33,220 bases of DNA, taken from assembly GCA_947481635.1 (NCBI GenBank), contig CANKHJ010000031.1, positions 1 through 33,220 of the forward strand, in the 5' to 3' direction. Made by a program: the position numbers and the translations under genes. The notes under the pieces are model-generated. The model worked only from the letters and a program-made list of their open reading frames with translations, did not search any database and was not told the DNA's origin. This DNA is from Bradyrhizobiaceae bacterium. GTDB lineage: Bacteria > Pseudomonadota > Alphaproteobacteria > Rhizobiales > Xanthobacteraceae. Below, one piece after another: positions 8,889-17,117 of this stretch (positions are counted from its first letter, which is position 1; each line of letters begins with the position of its first letter).

Positions 8889-9329
8889 CTATTTCGCGAG
8901 CGCGGCGATCCCCGCCATCGCGACCGCGGTGTCCTGATGCGCGGCCATGCCGGAGAGGCCGATGGCGCCGATGACCTTGCCATCGACCACGATCGGTATA
9001 CCGCCTTCGCCGACATTCATTCCGAATGTCAGGACCTTCAGTCCCGCGCCGCCGGCGGCCAGCATGTCTTCCAGCGCCCTGGTCGGCCGGCGGAATTCCA
9101 GCGCGGTGCGCGCCTTTTCCTCGCAGACGCGCGCCGAGGCGATCTGCGTATTGTCGAGCCGGTGCAGCATCACCAGATGGCCGCCGCTGTCGACGATGGC
9201 GATCGCCATCGGCCATTTGTTCTTCTCCGCCTCGGCCTCAGCGGCCGCCATCACCTTTTTCGCGGTCTCCAGCGAAATCGGCGCGCCATAGGTCAGTGGT
9301 ACGGGGGCAGCGGTCGGGGCGGTCGTCAT
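8889..9329 (-). CDS. GlcG/HbpS family protein (DUF336-type)
   Basis: A 146-residue member of the GlcG/HbpS heme-binding-like family. Diagnostic segments are ISLETAKKVMAAAEAEA, the IAIVDSGGHLVMLHRLD core strand pair, the KARTALEFRRPT helix and the GGIPIVVDGKVIGAIGLSG turn. The frame is open 51 nt further upstream, but ATG 9329 has AGGAGA 6 nt before it and gives the family's usual start. Members form octamers and bind heme, flavin-like ligands or small acids; they often accompany glycolate, propanediol or aromatic catabolic genes. It is convergent with the SnoaL-like gene (21 nt apart) and 75 nt downstream of the LysR gene on the same strand, so it may be under the same promoter as LysR. Confidence 0.85.
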   Translation of the reverse strand: MTTAPTAAPVPLTYGAPISLETAKKVMAAAEAEAEKNKWPMAIAIVDSGGHLVMLHRLDNTQIASARVCEEKARTALEFRRPTRALEDMLAAGGAGLKVLTFGMNVGEGGIPIVVDGKVIGAIGLSGMAAHQDTAVAMAGIAALAK

Positions 9330-9404
9330 GACGTCTCCTGATGTCTGATCGAGACCAAACGTAACCCGGCTTTGGCTCAATGGCTAACTCTGAAGTGCGG
9401 GCGG

Positions 9405-10310
9405 TTAGAACCGATCCCACGCCGGCTCGGATCCGAAGCGTTCGGCCAGGAAATCTATGAACACCCGCGTCTTCGCGGCGAGATAACGGTTCGGCGCGAA
9501 GATCGCGTAGACGCCTAGACTGATCGGTTCGTAATCCGGGAGCACGGGTGCGAGCTTGTGCGCCGCAATGTCCGGACCGATCAGGAAGGTCGGCAGCAAT
9601 GTGATGCCGTTGCCGTGCAGGGCTGCCGCGCGTAGCACGTCGCCGTTGTTCGAGCAGAGCCACGACTTGACCGGCACTGACACAGTCTCACCGCGATAGG
9701 CCAGCTCGAAATGCTGCGCCGCCTGCGAATGTCCGAAACTCAGCGCGCGGTGCTGGATCAGGTCGTCCGCGGACTTCGGTGTGCCGTGCTTTTTGAGATA
9801 ATCCGGCGACGCCGCCAGTACGCGCCGCGCCGGGGCGAGCTTGCGCGCAATGAGGCTTGAATCCGGCAGCGCGCCGATCCGCACCGTGACATCGACGCCT
9901 TCCTCGAGCGGATCGATGAAGCGGTCATTGAGGATCAACTCGATGCGCAGATCGGGATAGGCGACCATGAATTCAGCGATCGCCGCTCCGAGATAGAGCG
10001 TGCCGAACGACATTGGCGCGTTGACCTTTAACAGTCCTCTCGGCTCCTCGTGCAGCCGCGACACTGCGCTTTCGGTGGCTTCGACATCGGCGAGGATCCC
10101 GGTAATGCGCTCGTAATAGGCGCGGCCGGCTTCGGTCGGGGCGACGCGCCGTGTGGTGCGATCGAGCAGCCGCGCGCCAAGCAGATGCTCCAGTTCGGCG
10201 ACCGCCTTGCTCACCGCGGAGCGCGTCAGCCCCATGCGGCGCGCGGCTTCGGCATAGCTTCCCGCCGACACCACGCGGGCGAAGGCGGTCATGGCGTCGA
10301 GCTTGTCCAT
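9405..10310 (-). CDS. LysR-family transcriptional regulator (divergent to pirin)
   Basis: A 301-residue LysR regulator. The N-terminal winged helix-turn-helix is at about 2-60, with the recognition region YAEAARRMGLTRSAVSKAVA at 19-38 and the wing LLDRTTRRVAPTEAG. The effector-binding domain begins near residue 90 (GLLKVNAPMSFG). The KAVAELEHLLGARLLDRTTR pattern and the DVTVRIGALPDSSLIARKL segment place it in the CrgA/AaeR-like group, whose members often sit next to pirin genes. It is transcribed away from the pirin at 10433 with a 122-nt shared gap holding regularly spaced repeats, the classic arrangement for a LysR controlling itself and its neighbour. Confidence 0.93.
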   Translation of the reverse strand: MDKLDAMTAFARVVSAGSYAEAARRMGLTRSAVSKAVAELEHLLGARLLDRTTRRVAPTEAGRAYYERITGILADVEATESAVSRLHEEPRGLLKVNAPMSFGTLYLGAAIAEFMVAYPDLRIELILNDRFIDPLEEGVDVTVRIGALPDSSLIARKLAPARRVLAASPDYLKKHGTPKSADDLIQHRALSFGHSQAAQHFELAYRGETVSVPVKSWLCSNNGDVLRAAALHGNGITLLPTFLIGPDIAAHKLAPVLPDYEPISLGVYAIFAPNRYLAAKTRVFIDFLAERFGSEPAWDRF

Positions 10311-10366
10311 TGGACTATTGTATCCAATCTGGAACCAGAATGTCCAAAATAAGCAGGATTGTCCAA
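10304..10366. promoter_or_regulatory. Phased TNTCCAA repeats in the LysR/pirin intergenic region
   Basis: Four copies of a 7-mer lie on the plus strand: TGTCCAT (10304), TATCCAA (10321), TGTCCAA (10341) and TGTCCAA (10360), spaced 17, 20 and 19 nt, close to two helical turns. In addition ATTGGA (10309-10314) and TCCAAT (10323-10328) form a perfect inverted repeat with an 8-nt spacer over the LysR start codon. I infer a multi-site LysR operator controlling both divergent genes. Confidence 0.6.
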
Positions 10367-10432
10367 GCGCCGTCAGGTCCTTAGGTGTAGGTCCGAGGCC
10401 GGCGTCGTGGCCGGTGAATTAGGAGACAAGCC

Positions 10433-11137
10433 ATGCTCAACCTGCGCAAAGCCGAGGACCGCGGACGTGTCGATCTCGGCTGGCTCGACAGCCACCACAC
10501 CTTCTCGTTCGGCCATTATCACGACCCGAAATACATGGGGTTCGGGCCGCTGCGGGTCATCAATGACGACCGCGTCATCGGCGGCGGCGGTTTCCCGACC
10601 CATCCGCACCAAAACATGGAGATCATCTCCTATGTGCTGGAAGGCGCGCTCGCGCATCGCGACAGCATCGGCACCGGTTCGGAAATCCGGCCGGGCGACG
10701 TGCAGCGCATGTCGGCGGGCACTGGAATCCGGCACAGTGAGTTCAACGCCTCGCAGACCGAGCCGGTGCATTTCCTGCAAATCTGGATCGTGCCGGAAAA
10801 GAACGGGCTTGCGCCGGGCTACGAGCAGAAGAGCTTCGATGCGCCCAGCAAGCGCGGCCAGCTCCGCCTGGTCGGCTCGCGCGACGGACGCGACGGATCG
10901 GTGACGATTCACCGCGACGTCGATCTCTACGCGACACGGCCGGGTGACGGCGGCACCGTGACCCACGCGCTGGGCGCCGGCCGCATCGGCTGGGTCCAGG
11001 TCGCGCAAGGCAGCGTGACGCTGAACGGCGAACAGCTCCGCCCCGGCGACGGGGTGGCGCTCGATGCCGGAGCGAAGATCGCGCTCACCGGCACGTCGGA
11101 CGACGCGGAGGTGCTGGTGTTCGATATGGCTGCGTGA
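10433..11137 (+). CDS. Pirin family protein (YhhW-like bicupin)
   Basis: A 234-residue pirin of the YhhW type. The N-terminal cupin has FGHYHDP and FPTHPHQNMEIISYVLEG. The four metal ligands of this family are visible as H57, H59, H101 and E103, at the same positions as in E. coli YhhW, which cleaves quercetin in vitro. The C-terminal cupin (from about 150) is degenerate, as is usual. Its start is well supported by AGGAGA at 10421-10426. It is divergent from a LysR gene, an arrangement seen widely in proteobacteria, and is likely induced through it by an electrophile or phenolic signal. It ends just before a good terminator hairpin. The physiological substrate is unknown. Confidence 0.93.
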   Translation: MLNLRKAEDRGRVDLGWLDSHHTFSFGHYHDPKYMGFGPLRVINDDRVIGGGGFPTHPHQNMEIISYVLEGALAHRDSIGTGSEIRPGDVQRMSAGTGIRHSEFNASQTEPVHFLQIWIVPEKNGLAPGYEQKSFDAPSKRGQLRLVGSRDGRDGSVTIHRDVDLYATRPGDGGTVTHALGAGRIGWVQVAQGSVTLNGEQLRPGDGVALDAGAKIALTGTSDDAEVLVFDMAA

Positions 11138-11144
11138 AGCAACC

Positions 11145-11187
11145 GAAGCTGGCGGCTCTCAGGGCCGCCGGCTTCTCTTCGCTTGTT
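11145..11187 (+). terminator. Rho-independent-type terminator after pirin
   Basis: GAAGC-T-GGCGGC (11145-11156) pairs with GCCGCC-G-GCTTC (11164-11175), a 12-bp stem with one T-G wobble and a 7-nt loop, followed by the T-rich tract TCTTCGCTTGTT. It starts 7 nt after the pirin stop codon. Confidence 0.7.
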
Positions 11188-11242
11188 GCGGTGATAAACT
11201 GCATCGGCGAAGAGTCGTTCGCGTGCACTGAGAGATTTAAAC

Positions 11243-12202
11243 ATGGCAGGTCATCGCCTGGATGCATCGGCACGAACCGTTCACTGGGGGTTCTTCGACG
11301 CGGCGCTCCCGCCGCTGATGGCGGTGAATAGTGGCGATACCGTCGTGATCTCGACAGTGTCAGGATCCGCGGAGCAACTTCCGAAGGTCTCGCCGGAGAC
11401 TCCGTTCACGATCCCTGCGGCTTTGACCGACATTCACGCCAATGTGCCGCAAAAGCTCGGCCCGCATATCTGCACCGGACCGATCGCGGTGCGCGGCGCC
11501 AAAGCCGGCCAGGTTCTCGAGGTCCGGATCAAAGCCATCGAACTGCATTACGACTGGGGCTACAACGCGATCCGGCCTGGGGCTGGCGCATTGCCGGATG
11601 ATTTCCCGAACTCCCGCGTAATCCATATCCCGCTCGATCGAGAGCGGATGGTTGGGACAATGGCCTGGGGCGCGGAGATTCCATTACGCCCGTTCTTCGG
11701 CATCATGGTGGTCGCGCCGCCGGCTGCCGCGGGCACGGTGTCGAGCCGGCCACCGGCACCCAACGGCGGCAACATGGACAACAAGGAACTGGTTGCGGGG
11801 ACGACGCTGTTCCTTCCGATCCAGGTCGACGACGCGTTGTTTTCCGTCGGCGATGGCCACGGCGCGCAAGGCGATGGCGAGGTCTGCATCAACGCGATCG
11901 AAACCGGACTGATCGGAACCTTCGAGCTTCACGTGCGGTCCGACATGACGATCGAATGGCCGATGGCGGAAACCGACACGCACATGATCACGATGGCGTT
12001 CGACCCCGATCTCGATCAATGCGTGGTGTTGGCGCTGCGCGAGATGATCAAGCTGATCTGCCTGCGTACCGGAATTTCACGCGAGGATGCCTATACGCTT
12101 TGCAGCCTTGCCGCCGATCTCCGCGTCACGCAGGTGGTGAACGGGCACAAGGGGATTCACGTGATGCTTGAAAAGCGTTACCTCGTCCCGTCTCGGACCT
12201 GA
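11243..12202 (+). CDS. Acetamidase/formamidase family protein
   Basis: A 319-residue member of the FmdA/AmdA amidohydrolase family, which hydrolyses short amides such as formamide or acetamide to the acid and ammonia. Diagnostic features are the N-terminal VHWGFFDAALPPLMAVNSGD, a central GPIAVRGAKAGQVLEV, and the family core PNGGNMDNKEL followed by LFLPIQVDDALFSVGDGHGAQGDGEV, where acidic and histidine residues bind the metal. The length is typical of the shorter group. The gene stands alone between a terminator and a convergent operon (12 nt to its stop), so it has its own promoter in the 11188-11242 gap. GAGAG about 8 nt before ATG serves as ribosome site. An amide released from N-heterocycle cleavage is a possible substrate, but this is speculative. 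Confidence 0.88.
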   Translation: MAGHRLDASARTVHWGFFDAALPPLMAVNSGDTVVISTVSGSAEQLPKVSPETPFTIPAALTDIHANVPQKLGPHICTGPIAVRGAKAGQVLEVRIKAIELHYDWGYNAIRPGAGALPDDFPNSRVIHIPLDRERMVGTMAWGAEIPLRPFFGIMVVAPPAAAGTVSSRPPAPNGGNMDNKELVAGTTLFLPIQVDDALFSVGDGHGAQGDGEVCINAIETGLIGTFELHVRSDMTIEWPMAETDTHMITMAFDPDLDQCVVLALREMIKLICLRTGISREDAYTLCSLAADLRVTQVVNGHKGIHVMLEKRYLVPSRT

Positions 12203-12214
12203 AAGGCCAGGCCG

Positions 12215-13216
12215 TTACTCCGGCTTGGTCCCCGCGATCTTCGCCAGACGTCCCTTCTGCTCGTAATCGCTTTTGACGAAGGCAGTGAATTCCGCGGGCG
12301 GCATGTTGGTCGGAATGTAACCGAACGGCTTGAGATTCTTCTGATTGAACTGCTCGTTGTTGAGCGCCTCGGAAATGTCCTTCTGGATTTTCTGAATCAC
12401 CGCGGGCGGCGTGCCCGCGGTGGTGAGCACGCCATACCAGGGACGCGGGCCGATATTCGGGAAGCCCGCCTCGGCAAGCGTTTCGACGTCCGGGAATAGC
12501 GGGTGCCGCTCCGGGCGGTCCATCGCCAGCAGCTTGATCTTTCCGGCCTGCGCCAATGGCGGCGCGCTCTGCGTGCCGGCCAGCGCCAGTTGGACTTCAT
12601 TGGCGGTCAGTGCGCTGAACACCAGCGATGCGCCGCGATAGGGCACATGCGCCATTTCGATTCCGGTGTCGGCCTTGAGCGCTTCGTAGAATAGATGGAT
12701 CGCGCTGCCGATGCCGTAAGAACCGTAATTGAGGGTTGGGCGGGTCTGCTTCGCCCAGGCGACCAACCCCTTCAGGTCGCTGACGGGCAACGACGGATGC
12801 GCGATCACGATCTGGCTCACGTCGGCCACCAGCGTGACCGGCGCCAGATCCTTCAGCGGGTCGTAGGGGATGTCCTTGACGAAATAAGGAGCGGTGATCG
12901 ACTGATCGGTCGAGAATAGCAGCGTGTAGCCGTCCGGCTTGGCGCGCGCGACGGTATTGGCTCCGATGGTCGAGTTGCCGCCGGTCAGGTTCTCGACCAC
13001 AACCGGCTGATTCCACTTGGCCTGAAGCTCGTTGGCCAAAGCCCGGGCCATCACATCGACGCCGCCGCCGGTGGCAAATGGCACGATCATTCGCACCGCG
13101 CGATCGGGGTAATTCTGGGCAGCCGCCATCGTGGGGAGTGCGATCGCAATGGCGACGCACATCACCAAGCCGAGACTGCGGGTCTTTTCCAGGCGGCCTG
13201 ATCGATCGACGCTCAT
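12215..13216 (-). CDS. Bug/TctC-family tripartite tricarboxylate receptor
   Basis: Periplasmic solute-binding protein, 333 residues. The Sec signal peptide runs over residues 1-34 (core LGLVMCVAIAIALPTMAAA, cut before QNYPDR). The Bug signature follows: VPFATGGGVDVMARALA, VVENLTGGNSTIGANTVA, KPDGYTLLFS, and MAHVPYRGASLVFSAL. The start is well supported by AAGGAG 7 nt upstream. It is the last gene of the minus-strand cluster that starts with the class II aldolase, 133 nt after the flavin reductase-like gene. It probably captures a hydroxy- or oxo-carboxylate for that pathway. No TctA/TctB partner is nearby. Confidence 0.92.
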   Translation of the reverse strand: MSVDRSGRLEKTRSLGLVMCVAIAIALPTMAAAQNYPDRAVRMIVPFATGGGVDVMARALANELQAKWNQPVVVENLTGGNSTIGANTVARAKPDGYTLLFSTDQSITAPYFVKDIPYDPLKDLAPVTLVADVSQIVIAHPSLPVSDLKGLVAWAKQTRPTLNYGSYGIGSAIHLFYEALKADTGIEMAHVPYRGASLVFSALTANEVQLALAGTQSAPPLAQAGKIKLLAMDRPERHPLFPDVETLAEAGFPNIGPRPWYGVLTTAGTPPAVIQKIQKDISEALNNEQFNQKNLKPFGYIPTNMPPAEFTAFVKSDYEQKGRLAKIAGTKPE

Positions 13217-13349
13217 GGGAGAACTCCTTGAAAATTCACCGGGACAATCGGCCGTTCACCGGCTGAAGGCCTAGTGGGATTAGGGTTGTCGCCATGCCTG
13301 CAAGATATAGCGGCCGGTCGCTGTGCCTCAGATGTGTGCAGCTGCCTGG

Positions 13350-13973
13350 CTAATCGGGCCGCGGCGGCGTGCGCAGCTGAAACCAGCTCTTCATTTCGGT
13401 GTACCAGCCGGCGCCGTGCATCCTGCCGACGGCGTCGAGTTTCGGCGTGTCGATGTAGCATTTCGCTGCATCGAGCACGGCCTCATCCTTGACGTGGATC
13501 ATGTTGATCCGCCCGATGATGAATTGCCGGTGCGATGCGAAGTCGAGCACCTGGAAGCGGGTGCATTCGAGCGAGGCGGGACAGCCGGCGATGCGCGGCG
13601 GCTTGACCGTGACCGACGGTAGGGTGGCGAGGCCGGCGACCTCCAGCTCGTTGACGCTCTGGTGATAGTCGACGCCGGTGCGGACCATCTGCTCCATCAT
13701 GTCCCGAGTGACAATGTTGACAACGAACTCGCCATGCTCCTGAATGTTGCGCGCCGTGTCCTTGTAATCCGGCACGCCGCGCTCCGCGCCGCCGACGGAA
13801 ATCCCGATCAAAGGCGGATCGTCGCTGACGATATTGAAGAATGAAAACGGCGCGGCGTTCAGCTGGCCCTTGGCATTCTGGCTCACCACCCACGCGATCG
13901 GTCGCGGCGCGATGACCGAGATCATCAGCTTGTGGGTGTCTTTGATCGAGAGTGTGTTCGGGTCAAATTGCAT
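13350..13973 (-). CDS. Flavin reductase-like domain protein (flavoredoxin-type FMN-binding)
   Basis: A 207-residue protein of the flavin reductase-like split-barrel family. Visible family segments: MISVIAPRPIAWVVSQNAKG at 17-36, where the P-R-P-I-A-W turn binds FMN, NAAPFSFFNIVSDDPPLIGISV at 40-61, and GEFVVNIVT. This group includes flavoredoxins and proteins that supply reduced FMN or act directly in ring or C=C reduction. It starts 9 nt after the stop of the 2-hydroxyacid dehydrogenase gene, so the two are co-transcribed. I see no strong ribosome site before ATG 13973, which suggests translational coupling. A partner oxygenase is not encoded next to it. Confidence 0.85.
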   Translation of the reverse strand: MQFDPNTLSIKDTHKLMISVIAPRPIAWVVSQNAKGQLNAAPFSFFNIVSDDPPLIGISVGGAERGVPDYKDTARNIQEHGEFVVNIVTRDMMEQMVRTGVDYHQSVNELEVAGLATLPSVTVKPPRIAGCPASLECTRFQVLDFASHRQFIIGRINMIHVKDEAVLDAAKCYIDTPKLDAVGRMHGAGWYTEMKSWFQLRTPPRPD

Positions 13974-13982
13974 GATTGACGA

Positions 13983-14981
13983 TCAATAGCCGGTGTTCGG
14001 ATCGACGACGTTGTCCAGGGGCTCACCGCGCGCGAAGCGATCCAGGTTCTGAATGATCTGGCCGGTCAGCCGTTCATGATGATTCGGAGAATACCAGGCG
14101 ACATGTGGCGTCAGGCGCACATTCGGGTGGTGATAGAATTCATGGCCGTCCGGCAACGGCTCCGGCTCGGTGACGTCGAGCGTTGCATAGCCGACCTTGC
14201 CGCTCGTCAGCGCGCGCGACAGCGCCGCATGATCGACCAGCTTGCCGCGCGAGACATTCACGAGATGCATCCCGGGTTTCGCGCCGCCGAGCACGGCATC
14301 GTTGATGAGCCCTGTGGTTTGGGCTGTCGCGGGCGCACACAGCACCAGATGATCACAATCTGCCACCAGCGCGTGGATGTCGCGGCGCATCTCGACGAAG
14401 TCCAATGACGACGGCGTATTGCTGCGCCGGATCGCCGTGACCTTCATGCCGAAGGCATGCGCGCGGATCGCGACCTCGCGGCTGATGGCTCCCAATCCGA
14501 CCAGGCCGAGCGTCTTGCCCTTCACGCCGCCCAACGCCATCGCGCGCCAGAGTTCTTCGTCGCGCAGGCGAAGCGCCTCCGCGCGTGACGCGACGCGGAC
14601 CTCGCTCAAACGCTTTTCGCGGTCGATCACGACATTGATGACGTATTCGGCAATCGGAGCGGCGGTGATGCCGCGGCTGCACGTGACGGTCACGCCCTGA
14701 TAGGCCCAGCGCGGCACGGCATCCGCCCCGGCGGATGCGAGCTGGATCCAGCGCACATCGAACGGCCACCCGGGCGGTGGCTCGGCAGGCGCCTTCCACC
14801 ACGCCGAAATGAACGTGAAGATCGCATTCGCGCCGGACGGCGGCAGCCACGCCGGCTGCCCGGTGCAGTCGATCACCTTCGGCCGCGACCCATGCGCGGC
14901 GAACAGGGCGCGGTTCGCGGCCTCGAGTTGGTAGGCGACGACGGGGGCCACGGCGCTAGGTGCGGTAGTCGATCGGATCAT
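13983..14981 (-). CDS. D-isomer specific 2-hydroxyacid dehydrogenase family protein
   Basis: NAD(P)-dependent reductase/dehydrogenase of D-2-hydroxy acids, 332 residues from the ATG at 14981. The nucleotide-binding fold shows LGLVGLGAISREVAIRA (GxGxxS at 162-167, with Ser replacing the last Gly). The catalytic triad is complete: R245 in VNVSRGKLVD, E274 in DVTEPEPLP and H293 in LTPHVAW. The ATG start would overlap the end of the aldolase gene by 26 nt. A GTG at 14951 lies 4 nt past the aldolase stop (5' end 14951) and gives 322 residues starting at V11; neither start has a clear ribosome site, so the start is uncertain. Pairing with a class II aldolase suggests the aldolase makes or uses a 2-oxo/2-hydroxy acid. 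Confidence 0.9.
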   Translation of the reverse strand: MIRSTTAPSAVAPVVAYQLEAANRALFAAHGSRPKVIDCTGQPAWLPPSGANAIFTFISAWWKAPAEPPPGWPFDVRWIQLASAGADAVPRWAYQGVTVTCSRGITAAPIAEYVINVVIDREKRLSEVRVASRAEALRLRDEELWRAMALGGVKGKTLGLVGLGAISREVAIRAHAFGMKVTAIRRSNTPSSLDFVEMRRDIHALVADCDHLVLCAPATAQTTGLINDAVLGGAKPGMHLVNVSRGKLVDHAALSRALTSGKVGYATLDVTEPEPLPDGHEFYHHPNVRLTPHVAWYSPNHHERLTGQIIQNLDRFARGEPLDNVVDPNTGY

Positions 14982-15735
14982 TCTCGATCAGCCGCAGGCA
15001 GGCGTCCCAGGCGAGATCCTCATGCGGTGCGTAGGTCCGGTTGGCCTGCTTCTCCGAAATTTCGCAGACCTCCTTGGAGGGCGTGATGATCTTCGCGCCG
15101 CCCGCCAGGGCCGCCACTTGCGCCTGGCACGCGCGCTCCAGGAAATAGATCCAGTTGAAGGTGCGCGCGGCTGTCGGCCCGCCGACCAGCAGACCGTGGT
15201 TGCGCAGGATCAGCGCGTTGTGCGGCCCCATATCCGCGACGATGCGTTCGCGCTCGCCGATATTGAGCGCGAGCCCCTCATAGTCGTGGTAGCCGATGCG
15301 ACCGAAAAACTTCATCGCGATCTGCGTGATCGGCAGCAGGCCGTGTTCCTGCGCCGACACCGCCATGCCGGCCGCGGTGTGGGTATGCAGCACGAAGTTG
15401 AGATCCGGCCGGTGCATGTGAATCGCAGAATGGATGGTGAAGCCAGCCGGATTGACGCGCTGCGGCGGCTTGCGTCCGGTGTCGACCATTTCGCCCTCGA
15501 CATTGATCTTCACCAGGTCCGAGGCGCGGACTTCGTGAAACAGCGCGCCGTATTCGTTGATCAGGAAATAATGCTCCGGCCCCGGAATCCGCGCGCTGAT
15601 ATGGGTGTAGATCAGGTCGGTCATCCGAAAATGCGCCACCAGCCGGTAGAGCGCGGCCAGTTCGCAGCGGATGCGCCATTCTTCGGCGTCGGCTTGAAGC
15701 GGCGGGCTGCTTGCGGTTGCGATCGTGTCGGTCAT
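14956..15735 (-). CDS. Class II aldolase/adducin family protein
   Basis: Zinc-dependent class II aldolase/decarboxylase-like protein, 259 residues. The zinc ligands are visible as H117 and H119 in FVLHTHTAAGM and H180 in ALILRNHGLLVGG, and NPAGFTIHSAIHMHRPDL precedes the first pair as in fuculose-phosphate aldolase relatives. The frame continues upstream to a GTG at 15786, but ATG 15735 gives the more usual N-terminus; neither has a strong ribosome site. It is the first gene of a minus-strand operon with a 2-hydroxyacid dehydrogenase, a flavin reductase-like protein and a Bug receptor. The adducin-like group without a sugar-phosphate context often acts on small aromatic or hydroxy-acid substrates, so the reaction stays open. 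Confidence 0.88.
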   Translation of the reverse strand: MTDTIATASSPPLQADAEEWRIRCELAALYRLVAHFRMTDLIYTHISARIPGPEHYFLINEYGALFHEVRASDLVKINVEGEMVDTGRKPPQRVNPAGFTIHSAIHMHRPDLNFVLHTHTAAGMAVSAQEHGLLPITQIAMKFFGRIGYHDYEGLALNIGERERIVADMGPHNALILRNHGLLVGGPTAARTFNWIYFLERACQAQVAALAGGAKIITPSKEVCEISEKQANRTYAPHEDLAWDACLRLIENDPIDYRT

Positions 15736-15970
15736 GGTCGAGGGACACCCTGCTGGATGATGGATTTCAATAGACCCATCCGCCACAAAAACGGAATCCG
15801 GCCATCATAGGCCCGCGGGCATCGGCCGCTGGCACCATTGCGGTTGCCCATATTTCCAAAGGATATAGCCCCAACGAAGCCATAACTTGTGCCGGGGGTG
15901 CCGATCGATACTCTTCCGGTTCAGCCCGGCAGAATTGGGCCGACAGGACGCACGGAGAGGGGAAAACACC
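15736..15970. promoter_or_regulatory. Divergent promoter region (aldolase operon / Bug gene)
   Basis: The 235-nt gap separates the minus-strand aldolase operon from the plus-strand Bug gene and must hold promoters for both. A weak plus-strand candidate is TTGTGC (15887-15892), a 16-nt spacer and TACTCT (15909-15914). GGAGAGG just before 15961 is the Bug ribosome site. No clear operator repeat was seen. Confidence 0.35.
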
Positions 15971-16954
15971 ATGACGTTCCAGAAGACCATTCTAGCAGGC
16001 GCCGGTCTCGCCGCGGGGTTGTTAGCCGGCGTGATCGTCACGCCCGCGTCCGCTCAGTCCTATCCCTCGCAGGACGTCCATTTCATCTGCGCCTTCCCGG
16101 CCGGATCGAGCTCTGACATCATCGTGCGCTACATGGCCGAGAAAATGCGGCCGCTGATGGGACGCACCATCGTCGTGGAGAACCGCGCCGGCGCCGGTGG
16201 CAACATCGCCACCGAATATCTTGCGCGTTCGAAGCCCGACGGCCACACCATCATGCTGCATTCGGCCAGCGCGATCGCCGCCAACATGCATCTGTTCAAG
16301 AAGCCGCCGATCGACGCCGGCACCGCGATCCAGATCGCGGCGACCATCAACCGCCAGGCCTTCATGCTGGCGGTCGATGCCAGCACGCCGCATAAGACGC
16401 TCGCCGATCTCACGGCCGCGCTGAAGCAGAAAGGCACCAAGGGCAGCTTCGCGACCAATGCCGGCACCGCGACCGTGATGGGCGCGCTCTACAAGCAGGC
16501 TGCCGGACTCGAGACCACCGCGGTGGTCTACAAGGTCGGCAGCGACTCGATGAATGAATTGAAGTCCGGCGTGTTGGATTTCGGCATCTACGATCCGGTG
16601 TTCTCGCTGGCCCAGCAGCGTGCCGGCGTGTTCCGGATCCTCGGCATCGGCATCAACAAGCGCCTTCAGGCGGCGCCCGAGCTTCCGACCATGGAAGAGC
16701 AGGGCGTCCCGAATGTCGACCTGCTGGGCTGGTGGAGCGCGATGGTTCCGGCCGGCACGCCGAAGCCGATTGTCGATCAACTGAACAAGTGGATCAGCCA
16801 GGTGGTCGAGATGGAAGAGACCAAGAAATTCCTGAACGGCTTTGGCAGCGATCCGTGGGTCACCACGCCGGAAGAGGGGCAGGCCCGGCTGAAGAAGGAC
16901 ATCCAGGATTGGGCCGAATACGTCCGGGTCGCCAAGATCGAGCCACAGGGCTGA
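15971..16954 (+). CDS. Bug/TctC-family tripartite tricarboxylate receptor
   Basis: Periplasmic solute-binding protein, 327 residues from ATG 15971 (ribosome site GGAGAGG). The Sec signal peptide has core ILAGAGLAAGLLAGVIV and is cut after PASA, before QSYPSQ. Bug features are CAFPAGSSSDIIVRYMAEKM, VVENRAGAGGNIATEYLA and KPDGHTIML. It departs from the family norm in the second lobe, where the usual IPYKG ligand loop reads VVYKVGSDSMNELKSG. The frame stays open 84 nt upstream, but that would place 28 residues before the signal peptide. A strong terminator hairpin follows, so it is probably transcribed alone. Confidence 0.92.
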   Translation: MTFQKTILAGAGLAAGLLAGVIVTPASAQSYPSQDVHFICAFPAGSSSDIIVRYMAEKMRPLMGRTIVVENRAGAGGNIATEYLARSKPDGHTIMLHSASAIAANMHLFKKPPIDAGTAIQIAATINRQAFMLAVDASTPHKTLADLTAALKQKGTKGSFATNAGTATVMGALYKQAAGLETTAVVYKVGSDSMNELKSGVLDFGIYDPVFSLAQQRAGVFRILGIGINKRLQAAPELPTMEEQGVPNVDLLGWWSAMVPAGTPKPIVDQLNKWISQVVEMEETKKFLNGFGSDPWVTTPEEGQARLKKDIQDWAEYVRVAKIEPQG

Positions 16955-16981
16955 ACGGCTCAGACGTCTGTCGCGAGGTTC

Positions 16982-17024
16982 AAGGGGCGGGTACCGGGAA
17001 ATCCGATATCCGCCCCTTTCGCTT
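16982..17024 (+). terminator. Terminator hairpin after Bug gene
   Basis: AAGGGGCGG (16982-16990) pairs perfectly with CCGCCCCTT (17010-17018), 9 bp with a 19-nt loop that can fold further, followed by TCGCTT. It lies 27 nt after the Bug stop codon and separates it from the LysR gene. Confidence 0.65.
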
Positions 17025-17117
17025 AGGCGGTCATCGTCCGGGCCTGTGCTAGAGTAGGGCCGGCGGGTCTTGGCTCCGTCTCGGTGCTTCCGGCTGGGCC
17101 GGGTGAGACAAGATAAA

